A stretch of 64,000 nucleotides of DNA from Caminibacter pacificus (GTDB lineage Bacteria; Campylobacterota; Campylobacteria; Campylobacterales; Nautiliaceae): the NCBI RefSeq assembly GCF_003752135.1, contig NZ_RJVK01000002.1, positions 186,001-250,000 on the forward strand, given 5' to 3'. The first letter of the stretch is position 1; the number at the start of each line of letters is the position of its first letter. Below the pieces are notes generated by a model, which was given only the letters and a program-made list of their open reading frames with translations, was not told the origin of the DNA and searched no databases. Shown piece after piece: positions 49,288 to 57,495 of the stretch. The position numbers and the translations under genes were made by a program.

Positions 49288-50436
49288 ATGAGAGAATATC
49301 TTTTTAGTAGCGAAAGTGTAACGGAAGGTCATCCGGATAAAATGGCGGACCAAATCAGCGACGCGATTTTAGATTATATTATCGAAAGAGACCCTAACGC
49401 AAAAGTGGCTTGCGAAACACTTCTTAGTAACGGATATTGTATTATTGCGGGAGAGCTCAAAACCACTACGTACGCTCCAATGCAAGAAATCGCAAGAGAA
49501 GTTATTAGAGAAATAGGCTATACCGATGCAAGATACGGATTTGATTATAGAACGGCCGGTGTTTTAAACGGTGTGGGAGAGCAAAGCCCGGATATCAGAC
49601 AAGGTGTGGAAAGAGGAGAAGAAATCGGAGCTGGAGACCAAGGTATGATGTTCGGATACGCATGTACCGAAACTCCGGAACTTATGCCGCTTCCAATCAT
49701 GCTTGCTCATAAACTTACAAAAAGACTTGCAGTTGCTAGAAAAGAAGCTATTATTCCGTGGCTAAGACCGGACGGAAAAGCACAAGTGAGCGTAAAATAC
49801 GTAGACGGAAAACCGGTTAGCGTTGAAAAAGTCGTAGTTTCGACTCAACACGAACCGGATATTAACTATTCGGAAATTAAAGAGGCTGTAATCGAAGAAG
49901 TTATAAAAAAAGTAATTCCTGCAAATATGCTTAGCAAAAACGTTGAATATTTCATAAACCCGACAGGAAAATTCGTAATCGGAGGTCCTCAAGGAGATGC
50001 CGGACTTACAGGTAGAAAAATTATAGTCGATACGTACGGTGGTGCGGCACCTCACGGCGGAGGAGCGTTTAGTGGAAAAGACCCTACAAAAGTTGATAGA
50101 AGCGGAGCATACGCAGCAAGATACGTAGCTAAAAACTTAGTAGCAGCAGGTGTTGCTGAAAAACTAACCGTCCAAATCGCATATGCTATCGGAGTAGTAG
50201 AGCCGGTAAGTATTTATATCGATACTCACGGCACCGCGAAAGTTGACGAAACAAAAATAGAAGAAGCAGTTAGAAAAATTTTCAACCTAACACCAAAAGG
50301 TATTATCGAAACTCTTGATTTATTAAAACCTATTTATAGAAAAACGGCGGCTTACGGGCATTTCGGTAGAGAAGAGTTCTCTTGGGAAAAACTTGACAAA
50401 GTAGAAGAAATAAAAGATTACCTAAACCTAAAATAA
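49288..50436 (+). CDS. metK: S-adenosylmethionine synthetase
   Basis: MetK makes SAM from methionine and ATP. The start is the ATG at 49288 after AAGGAG, giving 382 aa; the open frame from 49240 adds 16 non-homologous residues. [48 protein letters not shown] and [16 protein letters not shown] are the signature motifs. It supplies SAM to the many methyltransferases and radical SAM enzymes in this window. Confidence 0.98.
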   Translation: MREYLFSSESVTEGHPDKMADQISDAILDYIIERDPNAKVACETLLSNGYCIIAGELKTTTYAPMQEIAREVIREIGYTDARYGFDYRTAGVLNGVGEQSPDIRQGVERGEEIGAGDQGMMFGYACTETPELMPLPIMLAHKLTKRLAVARKEAIIPWLRPDGKAQVSVKYVDGKPVSVEKVVVSTQHEPDINYSEIKEAVIEEVIKKVIPANMLSKNVEYFINPTGKFVIGGPQGDAGLTGRKIIVDTYGGAAPHGGGAFSGKDPTKVDRSGAYAARYVAKNLVAAGVAEKLTVQIAYAIGVVEPVSIYIDTHGTAKVDETKIEEAVRKIFNLTPKGIIETLDLLKPIYRKTAAYGHFGREEFSWEKLDKVEEIKDYLNLK

Positions 50437-50473
50437 CCTCCTCTCCCCTCTTTTACGTTTTTATAAAACTCGA

Positions 50474-50621
50474 TACATTACAACTTCACCTTTTTTACAA
50501 AATCCCTATTTTCACAAACTCACAAACTTACTATTTCACCCTATTCCTCATCTATTCCTCATCTTTCCCCTATTTTTTTTCTATCCTACAATTTCACAAA
50601 CTCACTGATTCACAATTTCAC
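50474..50621. repeat. Period-8 repeat region, inverted copy (blocks C, D and E)
   Basis: The same octamers as at 31050, on the other strand. Block C (50474-50489): TACATTAC, AACTTCAC. Block D (50508-50539): ATTTTCAC, AAACTCAC, AAACTTAC, TATTTCAC. Block E (50582-50621): TATCCTAC, AATTTCAC, AAACTCAC, TGATTCAC, AATTTCAC. Between D and E is a CT-rich segment with CCTCATCTATTCCTCATC, the complement of the GA-rich segment near 31280. It lies between metK and the DUF59 gene; I see no gene in this 257-bp gap. Confidence 0.7.
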
Positions 50622-50653
50622 CTATTTTACATCCCTATCTCTTCTCCACCCAA

Positions 50654-50687
50654 CTCCTTTTTGCGCTATAATTCGCAAAAAAAGGAG
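50654..50687 (+). promoter_or_regulatory. Promoter inside a hairpin that pairs with the ribosome-binding site
   Basis: CTCCTTTTTGCG (50654-50665) is complementary, with a two-base bulge, to CGCAAAAAAAGGAG (50674-50687), which ends in the ribosome-binding site. The loop CTATAATT contains the TATAAT -10 box (50667-50672). The own transcript would begin near 50679 and leave AAGGAG free. Confidence 0.5.
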
Positions 50688-50693
50688 AAGATT

Positions 50694-51002
50694 ATGGATT
50701 TTTTCGAAATTGTAAAAACAATCGAAAGCATACAACACCCGGCAATTGCCACAAGTTTAACTAATTTAGGTATTTTGCAAGATGTGGATATCGAAGGAGA
50801 TACGGTAAAAGCTACATTCGTATGGCCTTTTGCGAATATTCCGATAAAAGAGCAAATTATCAACTCGGTAAAAGCACCACTGAACGCAAAAGGCTTAAAA
50901 TTAGAATATAACGAAAGAATTATGAATGAAGACGAGAAGCAAAGATTTTTAGAATTAGAAAAGAAATATTGGAGAGGTGGACCTGCCGCTTGCGGAATGT
51001 AA
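50694..51002 (+). CDS. DUF59/MIP18-family iron-sulfur cluster assembly protein
   Basis: The 102-aa protein has the DUF59 fold: a start of the DxxEIVKTIESIQHPAI type, DVDIEGDTVKATFVWPFANIPIKEQI, and a C-terminal extension ending GGPAACGM with one cysteine. Relatives (SufT, Mrp-fused domains) act in Fe-S cluster assembly or delivery. I use the ATG at 50694 with AAGGAG upstream; the frame from 50661 overlaps the promoter. It lies 111 bp before a ferredoxin, which fits an Fe-S role. Confidence 0.8.
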   Translation: MDFFEIVKTIESIQHPAIATSLTNLGILQDVDIEGDTVKATFVWPFANIPIKEQIINSVKAPLNAKGLKLEYNERIMNEDEKQRFLELEKKYWRGGPAACGM

Positions 51003-51014
51003 AACCGTTGTCAC

Positions 51015-51036
51015 AAATGGAAACATCCATTTTTAA
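51015..51036 (+). terminator. Weak terminator-like hairpin after the DUF59 gene
   Basis: AAATGG-AAACAT-CCATTT (51015-51032) followed by a few T residues. The stem is short and AT-rich and the T-tract is poor, so this is a tentative call. Confidence 0.3.
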
Positions 51037-51113
51037 GGAATCAGAGTTTAAGCAAATATTAAGAATTTAATGATATATTTTTAAGTACAATAAATCTAAA
51101 AAAAGGAGCTAAA

Positions 51114-51392
51114 ATGGCAGTAAAAATTACTGATACTTGTATTAACTGCGGTGCATGTATTGACGAGTGCCCGGTAGAAGCAATCGTAGACGATAGCGAT
51201 AACCCAACTGGAGAAGAAATCTACTACGTTTATCCTGATAAATGTGTAGAATGCGTAGATTATGCTGACTGCCCACTATGTGCGGAAGCATGTCCTACTG
51301 AGGGATGTATCGTTTGGGATGAGTGCAAAGAAGGTCAACCATGTCATCCAAACAGAGGTGAAGTTGGTGAGCCTGTAATGGACGCGTGCTAA
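51114..51392 (+). CDS. 2[4Fe-4S] ferredoxin, Alvin type
   Basis: A 92-aa electron carrier with two clusters. Cluster I uses CINCGACIDECP. Cluster II uses CVECVDYADCPLCAEACP, where an insertion between the second and third cysteines marks the Allochromatium vinosum (Alvin) type with very low redox potential. The C-terminal tail has three further cysteines. Such ferredoxins supply electrons to pyruvate and 2-oxoglutarate synthases of the reductive TCA cycle in autotrophs of this phylum (inference). AAAGGAG precedes the ATG. Confidence 0.92.
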   Translation: MAVKITDTCINCGACIDECPVEAIVDDSDNPTGEEIYYVYPDKCVECVDYADCPLCAEACPTEGCIVWDECKEGQPCHPNRGEVGEPVMDAC

Positions 51393-51426
51393 TTTCTTCC
51401 CTCTTCTTTTTTTCTTCAAATTTTTG

Positions 51427-51454
51427 TATAATTCCTCTCTAAAAACTCAAGGAG
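51427..51454 (+). promoter_or_regulatory. Promoter and ribosome-binding site of ndk
   Basis: TTTTTGTATAATT gives a TATAAT at 51427-51432, and AAGGAG lies at 51449-51454, seven bases before the ndk ATG. Confidence 0.6.
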
Positions 51455-51461
51455 AGTAAAT

Positions 51462-51875
51462 ATGGAAAGAACTCTATCAATTATTAAACCTGATGCGGTT
51501 GCTAAAAATGTTATTGGTAAAATCATTGACAGATTCGAAAGTAACGGACTTAGAATCGCTGCAATGAAAAAAATTAAACTTACAAAAGAAGACGCGGCTA
51601 AATTTTATGAAGTACATAAAGAAAGACCGTTTTTCAACGACCTATGCGAATATATGAGCAGCGGTCCTGTGGTAGTTATGGTACTTGAAGGTGAAAACGC
51701 AGTAGCTAAAAACAGAGAACTTATGGGTGCTACCGACCCTAAAGAAGCGGCACCTGGTACAATCAGAGCCGATTTTGCGGAAAGTATCGAAGCAAACGCG
51801 GTACACGGAAGCGACAGTCTTGAAAACGCTAAAAAAGAAATCGCATTCTTTTTCGCTGAGAGGGAGATTTTATAA
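51462..51875 (+). CDS. ndk: Nucleoside diphosphate kinase
   Basis: Ndk balances nucleoside triphosphate pools. [26 protein letters not shown] and the active-site [15 protein letters not shown] with the phosphorylated His are all present. The length of 137 aa is normal. It heads the run ndk-DUF177-rpmF-plsX-fabH. Confidence 0.97.
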   Translation: MERTLSIIKPDAVAKNVIGKIIDRFESNGLRIAAMKKIKLTKEDAAKFYEVHKERPFFNDLCEYMSSGPVVVMVLEGENAVAKNRELMGATDPKEAAPGTIRADFAESIEANAVHGSDSLENAKKEIAFFFAEREIL

Positions 51876-52205
51876 TTGAAAGTTGAAAAAACTTTTGAAG
51901 GACTTACGCTTAGCGGCGAGTCTGTAAAAGATAGAGATGGAAACTTTACTATTACGGGAAAACTGAGCGGTGAAGTTGAAGTCGAGTGTGTAAAATGTCT
52001 AAAACCTTTTAAAAGAAAAATAGACGAAGAAGTTAAATTTAAAGTTGTAAAACCTCCGTATGAGGGGTTTGATAGTGAATACGATATTATAGAACAAGAA
52101 AGATACGATATAGAAGAGATTTTAAAAAGCGAAGTCGAATCTATAAAAAACGACTATAATATCTGCCCTGATTGCGAAGAAGAAGAATTTAACAAAGAAT
52201 TTTAA
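51876..52205 (+). CDS. YceD/DUF177 family protein
   Basis: The 109-aa protein carries the two CxxC pairs of the DUF177 family (ECVKCLKPF and ICPDCEEE) and the acidic YDIIEQERYDIEEILKSEV stretch. YceD proteins are linked to 23S rRNA stability and ribosome assembly and nearly always precede rpmF, as here. It starts with TTG at 51876, one base after the ndk stop. Confidence 0.85.
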   Translation: MKVEKTFEGLTLSGESVKDRDGNFTITGKLSGEVEVECVKCLKPFKRKIDEEVKFKVVKPPYEGFDSEYDIIEQERYDIEEILKSEVESIKNDYNICPDCEEEEFNKEF

Positions 52206-52214
52206 GGAGAAATT

Positions 52215-52364
52215 ATGGCAGTTCCTAAGAGAAGAAACTCAAAAACAAGAGCGGCAAAAAGAAGAACTCACTATAAAATCAGACTTAGTGCAGTTGTAAA
52301 ATGTAGTCACTGCGGTGCGTACAAAAGACCGCACAGAGCATGCCCAAGCTGTGGTGAGTATTAA
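52215..52364 (+). CDS. rpmF: 50S ribosomal protein L32
   Basis: A 49-aa protein too short for automatic ORF lists: AAGGAG, then ATG at 52215. [20 protein letters not shown] is the L32 N-terminus, and two CxxC pairs (CSHCG, CPSCG) make it the zinc-binding form. Its stop overlaps the plsX start by one base. Confidence 0.97.
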   Translation: MAVPKRRNSKTRAAKRRTHYKIRLSAVVKCSHCGAYKRPHRACPSCGEY

Positions 52365-53350
52365 TGAGAATAGCAATTGACGCAATGGGAGGGGACTTCG
52401 GTCCTCAGCCTATAGTTGAAGGTGTTGTAAAAGCTTTGGAAGAAAAAGATTTTACGGCTTATTTGGTTGGAGATGAAAAACAGATAAAACCTCTCATCCC
52501 GAACAAACTACTTGATAAAGTTAGATTTATAAATAGTGAAGATTTTATAAGAATGGATGAGAGTGCTACCGAAGCATTAAAAAGAAAAGAGTCCACTATT
52601 TATAAATCTATCGAACTTCTAAGAAACAAAGAAGTCGATGCCGTAGTCTCTGCCGGTCATAGCGGTGCCACAATGAGCTTGGCAACTCTTAGAATCGGGA
52701 GAATCAAAGGTATCAGACGTCCGGCTATTATCACTTTTATGCCTACAATAAAAAAACAATACGCATTCTTACTTGACGCCGGCGCAAATGTCGATTGTGA
52801 CGCTCATAACCTATATCAATTCGGCTTAATGGGTGAAGTTTATGCAAAAGTGGTCTTAAACAAAGACGATGTTAAACTCGGTCTTTTAAGTAACGGAGAA
52901 GAAGAGAGCAAAGGTAACACCGTTACTAAAGAAGCGTTTGGAATGTTAAAAGAATCGTTTCCGAATTTCGTAGGAAACGTAGAGGGCGGAGATATTTTCA
53001 AAGGCGAAGTAGACGTAATTATTACGGACGGTTTTATCGGTAATATAGTTTTAAAAACAAGCGAAGGCGCCGCTGATGTTATTAGCAAACTCATAAAAGA
53101 AGAGATTAAAAATTCAGGACTTTTACAAAAAATCGGGGCTCTTTTATTAAAACCGGTTTTCAAAGGCTTGAAAAAAGCGATAGATTACGCGGAATACGGC
53201 GGAGCACCGCTACTTGGTATTAACGGATGTGTTATAATAGCGCACGGGAAAAGTAACAGCAAAGCAATAAAAAACGCGATTTTTCAAGCGATAAGATACG
53301 TTGAAAACGACGTAACAAATAGAATAAAAGAGTCTTTAAAGGTTCATTGA
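52364..53350 (+). CDS. plsX: Phosphate acyltransferase PlsX
   Basis: PlsX makes acyl-phosphate from acyl-ACP for phospholipid synthesis. [15 protein letters not shown] is the signature N-terminus. [20 protein letters not shown] and [13 protein letters not shown] are family motifs, as is [18 protein letters not shown]. The length of 328 aa is normal. It sits in the classic rpmF-plsX-fabH order and overlaps fabH by one base. Confidence 0.97.
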   Translation: MRIAIDAMGGDFGPQPIVEGVVKALEEKDFTAYLVGDEKQIKPLIPNKLLDKVRFINSEDFIRMDESATEALKRKESTIYKSIELLRNKEVDAVVSAGHSGATMSLATLRIGRIKGIRRPAIITFMPTIKKQYAFLLDAGANVDCDAHNLYQFGLMGEVYAKVVLNKDDVKLGLLSNGEEESKGNTVTKEAFGMLKESFPNFVGNVEGGDIFKGEVDVIITDGFIGNIVLKTSEGAADVISKLIKEEIKNSGLLQKIGALLLKPVFKGLKKAIDYAEYGGAPLLGINGCVIIAHGKSNSKAIKNAIFQAIRYVENDVTNRIKESLKVH

Positions 53351-54315
53351 TGTATGCAAAATTTACCAGCATAGGAGCTTATGTTCCTCCTAAGATTTTA
53401 ACGAATGAAGATTTGGAAAAAATAGTCGATACGAGTGACGAATGGATTACTAAAAGAACCGGCATCAAAACAAGACACATCGTAGAAAACGAAGTAACGA
53501 GCGATTTGGCTTATAAAGCGGCACTTGACGCTTTAAAAAATGCAAAAATGAGTGCCGAAGATATAGATATGATTATTGTAGCCACAATTACTCCGGATTA
53601 TTTTACAATGCCTTCTACAGCTTGCGTTGTTGCGGACAAATTAGGTATTGCAAGACCTGCGGTTGATATCAGTGCAGCGTGTACCGGATTTATCTACGCT
53701 TTAGCTCACGCAAAAGCTTTTATCGAAAGCGGAATGTATAAAAACGTGCTTATCATAGGTGCCGAAACTTTAAGTAAAATCGTAAATTGGAAAGATAGAA
53801 CAACTTGCGTATTATTCGGAGACGGAGCCGGTGCCGCCATAATCAGCGCTACCGAAAATAAAGAAGAGGCTATTATCGATATCGATATTAATTCCGACGG
53901 AAAATATCAAGATTATTTAATAACCCCCGGGCGCGGTGTAAAATACGGATGTGATACGGATAGAATATGGCTTGAGATGAAAGGTAACGAAACTTTCAAA
54001 GTTGCGGTAAAAACTCTCTCTCAAAGCGTTAGAGACATCCTAAAAAGAAACAATATGACCAGTGACGATATCGACTGGTTTATTCCTCATCAAGCAAACT
54101 ACAGAATCATAGACGCAGTTGCAAGAGCCATTAAAATGCCAAGCGAAAAATCGGTTCTCACCGTTCACAAATACGGAAACACTTCAAGTGCTTCGATTCC
54201 TATGGCAATTAATGATATGTATAAAGAAGGAAAGCTTAAAAAAGGCGATATTATGCTGCTTGACGCCTTCGGAGGCGGATTTACTTGGGGAAGCGCTTTA
54301 GTCCCTTTCAATTAA
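53350..54315 (+). CDS. fabH: Beta-ketoacyl-ACP synthase III
   Basis: FabH starts fatty-acid synthesis by condensing acetyl-CoA with malonyl-ACP. The catalytic triad is visible as Cys in SAACTGFIYA, His in IPHQANYRI and Asn in HKYGNTSSAS. The start is the ATG at 53350, which shares its A with the plsX stop; a TTG one codon earlier is unlikely. The length of 321 aa is typical. The 3' end overlaps the next, convergent gene by 18 bp. Confidence 0.97.
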   Translation: MYAKFTSIGAYVPPKILTNEDLEKIVDTSDEWITKRTGIKTRHIVENEVTSDLAYKAALDALKNAKMSAEDIDMIIVATITPDYFTMPSTACVVADKLGIARPAVDISAACTGFIYALAHAKAFIESGMYKNVLIIGAETLSKIVNWKDRTTCVLFGDGAGAAIISATENKEEAIIDIDINSDGKYQDYLITPGRGVKYGCDTDRIWLEMKGNETFKVAVKTLSQSVRDILKRNNMTSDDIDWFIPHQANYRIIDAVARAIKMPSEKSVLTVHKYGNTSSASIPMAINDMYKEGKLKKGDIMLLDAFGGGFTWGSALVPFN

Positions 54316-55107
54316 TTTTCTCTCGCACTCCTCTACTGCTAATAAAACACTCATCTCTATTTCCGGTACGTGAGAAAACGCCATTTTAAAAGGAATTTGA
54401 AGTTCGTCTATTTCTATTTTTGAGAGTCTATCTTTTATTCTGTTTACCATTTTTACAACTATCTCAAGATTATTAAACGTCAAAATTTTAAACGTATTTT
54501 CAACTCTAAAAACAAAATCGATATCCCTAATGGAATTTTGTATCTCTTTTGCAAAGGTTTTTAATACTTTGAGTTTAAAATTATGCCCGTACAAACTCTC
54601 CAAAATCGACAAATTTTCAAGTCTTATCATAATAATACCAAGCGGCTTATCAAGTTCGTTGCTTTCTTCTATCATAACTTCGAAATATTTTTGATTATAG
54701 ACATCCGTAAGAGGGTCTTTTATAGCGATAAAACTAATTTTTAAACTCAATGTCTCAAAACTTACTTCTCCTATTAATTTAAAATCCTCCATTACGGGAG
54801 CAAAATCGAGTTTTCTTCTTCTAAGATCGTTATATGCATCGATAATATGCATATCGGCGTTAAGTGTATATATTTCTTTTTTGTTTTGCTGAATATAATC
54901 TTTAACTTTCATATCTTTTTTATTTTGTAAAAAAATATCGACTATTTCTACCGGCGTAAATATATATAACGGCTTTTCATCCTGGAGTATATAGAGTCTG
55001 GGATTGTTTTTAGTTTGAAAATAAGCAATTACGTCTTCTAATGTTTTTTCAGCTATTTCGGTATATTCTTTAGAATGTACGGGGTCTACGTAATTTTTGA
55101 TTTTCAT
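54298..55107 (-). CDS. CBS-domain protein with degenerate GGDEF domain
   Basis: The 269-aa cytosolic protein has a CBS-like pair in its first 125 residues (ending KLIGEVSFETLSLK), then a GGDEF-type domain starting at DPLTDVYNQKYFEVMI. The active site is lost: RVENTF (201-206) stands where RYGGDEF should be, so it cannot make c-di-GMP. It may bind nucleotides through CBS and act as a sensor or scaffold. The ATG at 55107 has AAAAAAGG upstream; a TTG at 55113 is also possible. Confidence 0.78.
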   Translation of the reverse strand: MKIKNYVDPVHSKEYTEIAEKTLEDVIAYFQTKNNPRLYILQDEKPLYIFTPVEIVDIFLQNKKDMKVKDYIQQNKKEIYTLNADMHIIDAYNDLRRRKLDFAPVMEDFKLIGEVSFETLSLKISFIAIKDPLTDVYNQKYFEVMIEESNELDKPLGIIMIRLENLSILESLYGHNFKLKVLKTFAKEIQNSIRDIDFVFRVENTFKILTFNNLEIVVKMVNRIKDRLSKIEIDELQIPFKMAFSHVPEIEMSVLLAVEECERKLIERD

Positions 55108-55156
55108 AATCAAAACCTTTTTTTATAATATTCTATCACAAAATAAAACTTTATGG

Positions 55157-55185
55157 TATAATTTCACTTCAAATCCAAAAAGGAG
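55157..55185 (+). promoter_or_regulatory. Promoter and ribosome-binding site of rpmI-rplT
   Basis: TATAAT at 55157-55162, then AAAAAGGAG ending at about 55184, six bases before the rpmI ATG. No infC gene precedes, so rpmI and rplT have their own promoter here. Confidence 0.6.
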
Positions 55186-55190
55186 CGGCC

Positions 55191-55385
55191 ATGCCTAAAA
55201 TGAAAACAAACAGAGGGGCGGCTAAAAGATTTAAAGTTAAAAAAAGCGGAAAAATCAAAAGAGGAAGTGCTTATAGAAGCCACATCCTTACTAAAAAATC
55301 TCAAAAGAGAAAAAGAAATCTAAGAGCCCCTAAATACGTAGACCAAACAAACATTAAAGAAGTAAAATTATTACTTTGTATCTAA
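55191..55385 (+). CDS. rpmI: 50S ribosomal protein L35
   Basis: The 64-aa protein has the L35 pattern: [20 protein letters not shown], then [16 protein letters not shown]. Normal length. It is followed by rplT after an 89-bp gap with secondary structure. Confidence 0.96.
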   Translation: MPKMKTNRGAAKRFKVKKSGKIKRGSAYRSHILTKKSQKRKRNLRAPKYVDQTNIKEVKLLLCI

Positions 55386-55400
55386 TTTAAGTGTAGAAAC

Positions 55401-55456
55401 GGCAAAGTGAAGCGAAAAAGCTTCCGCGCAAAGCGCTAAGTTGCAAGATGCACGCC
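55401..55456 (+). ncRNA. Possible structured leader between rpmI and rplT
   Basis: Two adjacent hairpins: GAAGC-GAAAAA-GCTTC (55409-55424) and GCGC-AAA-GCGC (55426-55436). GGC (55401-55403) and GCC (55454-55456) could close a multi-branched structure around them. In other bacteria L20 represses its own operon by binding a leader that mimics 23S rRNA; this may be such a site, but the sequence match is untested. Confidence 0.4.
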
Positions 55457-55474
55457 AAAATGAAGGAGTAAAAC

Positions 55475-55825
55475 ATGAGAGTAAAAACTGGTATTGTTAG
55501 AAGAAGAAGACATAAAAAAATATTAAAAATGGCAAAAGGCTTCTACTCAGGTAGAAGAAAACACTTTAGAAAAGCTAAAGAACAAGTTGAAAGAAGTTTA
55601 GTATACGCTTTTAGAGACAGAAAACAGAAAAAAAGAGACTTCAGAAAACTTTGGATCGTTAGAATCAACGCTGCATGTAGATTAAACGACATAAGCTATT
55701 CAAGATTCATCAACGGTCTTAAAAAAGCGGGTATCGAGCTTGATAGAAAAATCTTAGCCGATCTTGCAATGAACGAACCTGAAGTATTCGCTTCAATCGT
55801 AGAAAAAGCAAAAGCGGCTCTATAA
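55475..55825 (+). CDS. rplT: 50S ribosomal protein L20
   Basis: The 116-aa L20 protein initiates 50S assembly. [41 protein letters not shown] and [20 protein letters not shown] are diagnostic. AAGGAG precedes the ATG. A possible autoregulatory structure lies in the gap upstream. Confidence 0.98.
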   Translation: MRVKTGIVRRRRHKKILKMAKGFYSGRRKHFRKAKEQVERSLVYAFRDRKQKKRDFRKLWIVRINAACRLNDISYSRFINGLKKAGIELDRKILADLAMNEPEVFASIVEKAKAAL

Positions 55826-55841
55826 TTTCGAGCCCTTTCTC

Positions 55842-55913
55842 TTTTATTAACTCAAATTTCCCTCGGACACTATTTTTCAAGACAAAAAAGAGAAAAATCA
55901 AGAGTTAATAAAA
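55842..55913. repeat. 12-bp inverted repeat between rplT and the acyl-CoA ligase gene
   Basis: TTTTATTAACTC (55842-55853) and GAGTTAATAAAA (55902-55913) are exact inverted copies 48 bp apart. A second, overlapping pair, TTTCTCTTTT (55835-55844) and AAAAGAGAAA (55886-55895), offers an alternative fold. The right arm covers the last codons of the convergent gene. It may end transcription from both sides, but a long AT-only stem without a T-tract is unusual for that. Confidence 0.4.
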
Positions 55914-57448
55914 TCCTCCAATTTTTCTCTTAAAACTCTTTTTAAGACTTTACCCGTAGCGTTTTTAGGAAGATTATCCACGATATATATCTCTTTTGGA
56001 AGTTTATAGTTTGCAAGGTGAGATTTTAAAAACTTTCTAAGTTCTCTTACATCCACTTTAACATCCTCTTCAGGCTCTATAAAAGCAATAGGGATTTCAC
56101 CGTGATTTTCATCTTTTTTACCTACTACCGCACACTCTTTCACACCAGGGAACTTCAAACAAACCTCTTCAATTTCTCTTGGATAAATATTAACTCCCCT
56201 ACTAATAATCAAATCTTTTTTTCTATCGAGAATATAAATATACCCGTCCTCATCCACTTTTCCGATATCTCCGGTTAAAAGCCAGCCGTTAATAATCGTC
56301 TCGGCGGTTGCGTCTTCTCTTTTATAGTAGCCTTTCATAACGTTATCGCCTTTTACGATAATCTCACCGGCTTCTCCTACCGGTACCTCAACCAAATCGT
56401 CATTTACTATTTTTACCTCTACTCCGGGTATCGTAGGTCCTACAGAGCCTGGTTTTTGAAGTTCCGGTCTATTTACGGCGACAACCGGAGATGTTTCGCT
56501 AAGCCCGTATCCTTCAAGCAAAGGCGCTTTTTTAAATTTGGCTTTGAATCTGTTTAACACCTCTCCCGGCAAAGGAGCGGCACCCGAGATAAAAAACCTC
56601 ACTTTATTCAGCCAATGAAAATAAAACGGAAGCTTTGCACGACTAAGAGCTGAATAAACATCAGGCACTCCCGTAAAAATTGTCACTCTTTTTAAAAGAG
56701 TCTGTTTAATAATATTGCTAAACGGCATAATCGAACGAATAATCACAACGGGCGAAGCCGAGTACATAGGCAAAAGTAAATTAACGGTCATCGTAAAAGA
56801 GTGAAACATCGGAAGATATGCAATAAATCTGTCTTTATTGGTAATTTTTACTATTTCATTCACACCTAAAATATTCGAAAAAATATTTTTATACGTAAGC
56901 ATTGCACCTTTTGGTTTTCCGGTAGTTCCGGAAGTGTAGATAATAACAGCCAAATCTTCGAGTTTAGGAAGTTCGATACTCTCATGAGCTTCATAATTCG
57001 CCAAAATTTCGCTAAAAGAGATATTGTTTTCATCAAGGTCTTTATAATCGCCTTCCCAAATTATTTTTTTCACTTTTGTTTTCGAGCGAATCGTTGGAAT
57101 ATTACAGGCAAGTTTCGAAGAAGCGACCATAAGTTCGGCTTCAACGTCATTTACGATAAAAGCAACTTCGTCTTCTTTTAAAAACGTATTGATAGGTACG
57201 GGAATCGCTCCTATTTTTTGAGTAGCCAAGTATGCGATTATAAACTCCAAAGAATTGGCGACGTAAATAGGAATTTTATCTTCTTTTTTTACTCCTAAAA
57301 GTTCTAAAGTTCTCGCAAAAGTATCGACTTTTTTCTTAACTTCTTCCCAAGTAACTTTTTTATCGTCAATAAAGTAAGCGGGCTTTTTTCTAAATTCTCT
57401 TGCGTTTCTTTCCAAAACTTCATAAAAATTATTATACAAATACTTCAT
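55898..57448 (-). CDS. Long-chain acyl-CoA synthetase family (AMP-forming ligase)
   Basis: A 516-aa enzyme that activates a carboxylic acid through an acyl-adenylate. The AMP-binding P-loop is IYTSGTTGKPKG, the second motif YGLSETSP, and WLLTGDIGKVDEDGYIYILDR with KNATGKVLKR marks the C-terminal domain and the catalytic Lys. Substrate specificity (fatty acid or other) is not readable. It stands alone, convergent with rplT and divergent from the kinase gene. Confidence 0.9.
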   Translation of the reverse strand: MKYLYNNFYEVLERNAREFRKKPAYFIDDKKVTWEEVKKKVDTFARTLELLGVKKEDKIPIYVANSLEFIIAYLATQKIGAIPVPINTFLKEDEVAFIVNDVEAELMVASSKLACNIPTIRSKTKVKKIIWEGDYKDLDENNISFSEILANYEAHESIELPKLEDLAVIIYTSGTTGKPKGAMLTYKNIFSNILGVNEIVKITNKDRFIAYLPMFHSFTMTVNLLLPMYSASPVVIIRSIMPFSNIIKQTLLKRVTIFTGVPDVYSALSRAKLPFYFHWLNKVRFFISGAAPLPGEVLNRFKAKFKKAPLLEGYGLSETSPVVAVNRPELQKPGSVGPTIPGVEVKIVNDDLVEVPVGEAGEIIVKGDNVMKGYYKREDATAETIINGWLLTGDIGKVDEDGYIYILDRKKDLIISRGVNIYPREIEEVCLKFPGVKECAVVGKKDENHGEIPIAFIEPEEDVKVDVRELRKFLKSHLANYKLPKEIYIVDNLPKNATGKVLKRVLREKLEDFINS

Positions 57449-57495
57449 TTCCTACCCTCTTTTTATGTTATTATAGCAAATAAAAAGGCTTGATT

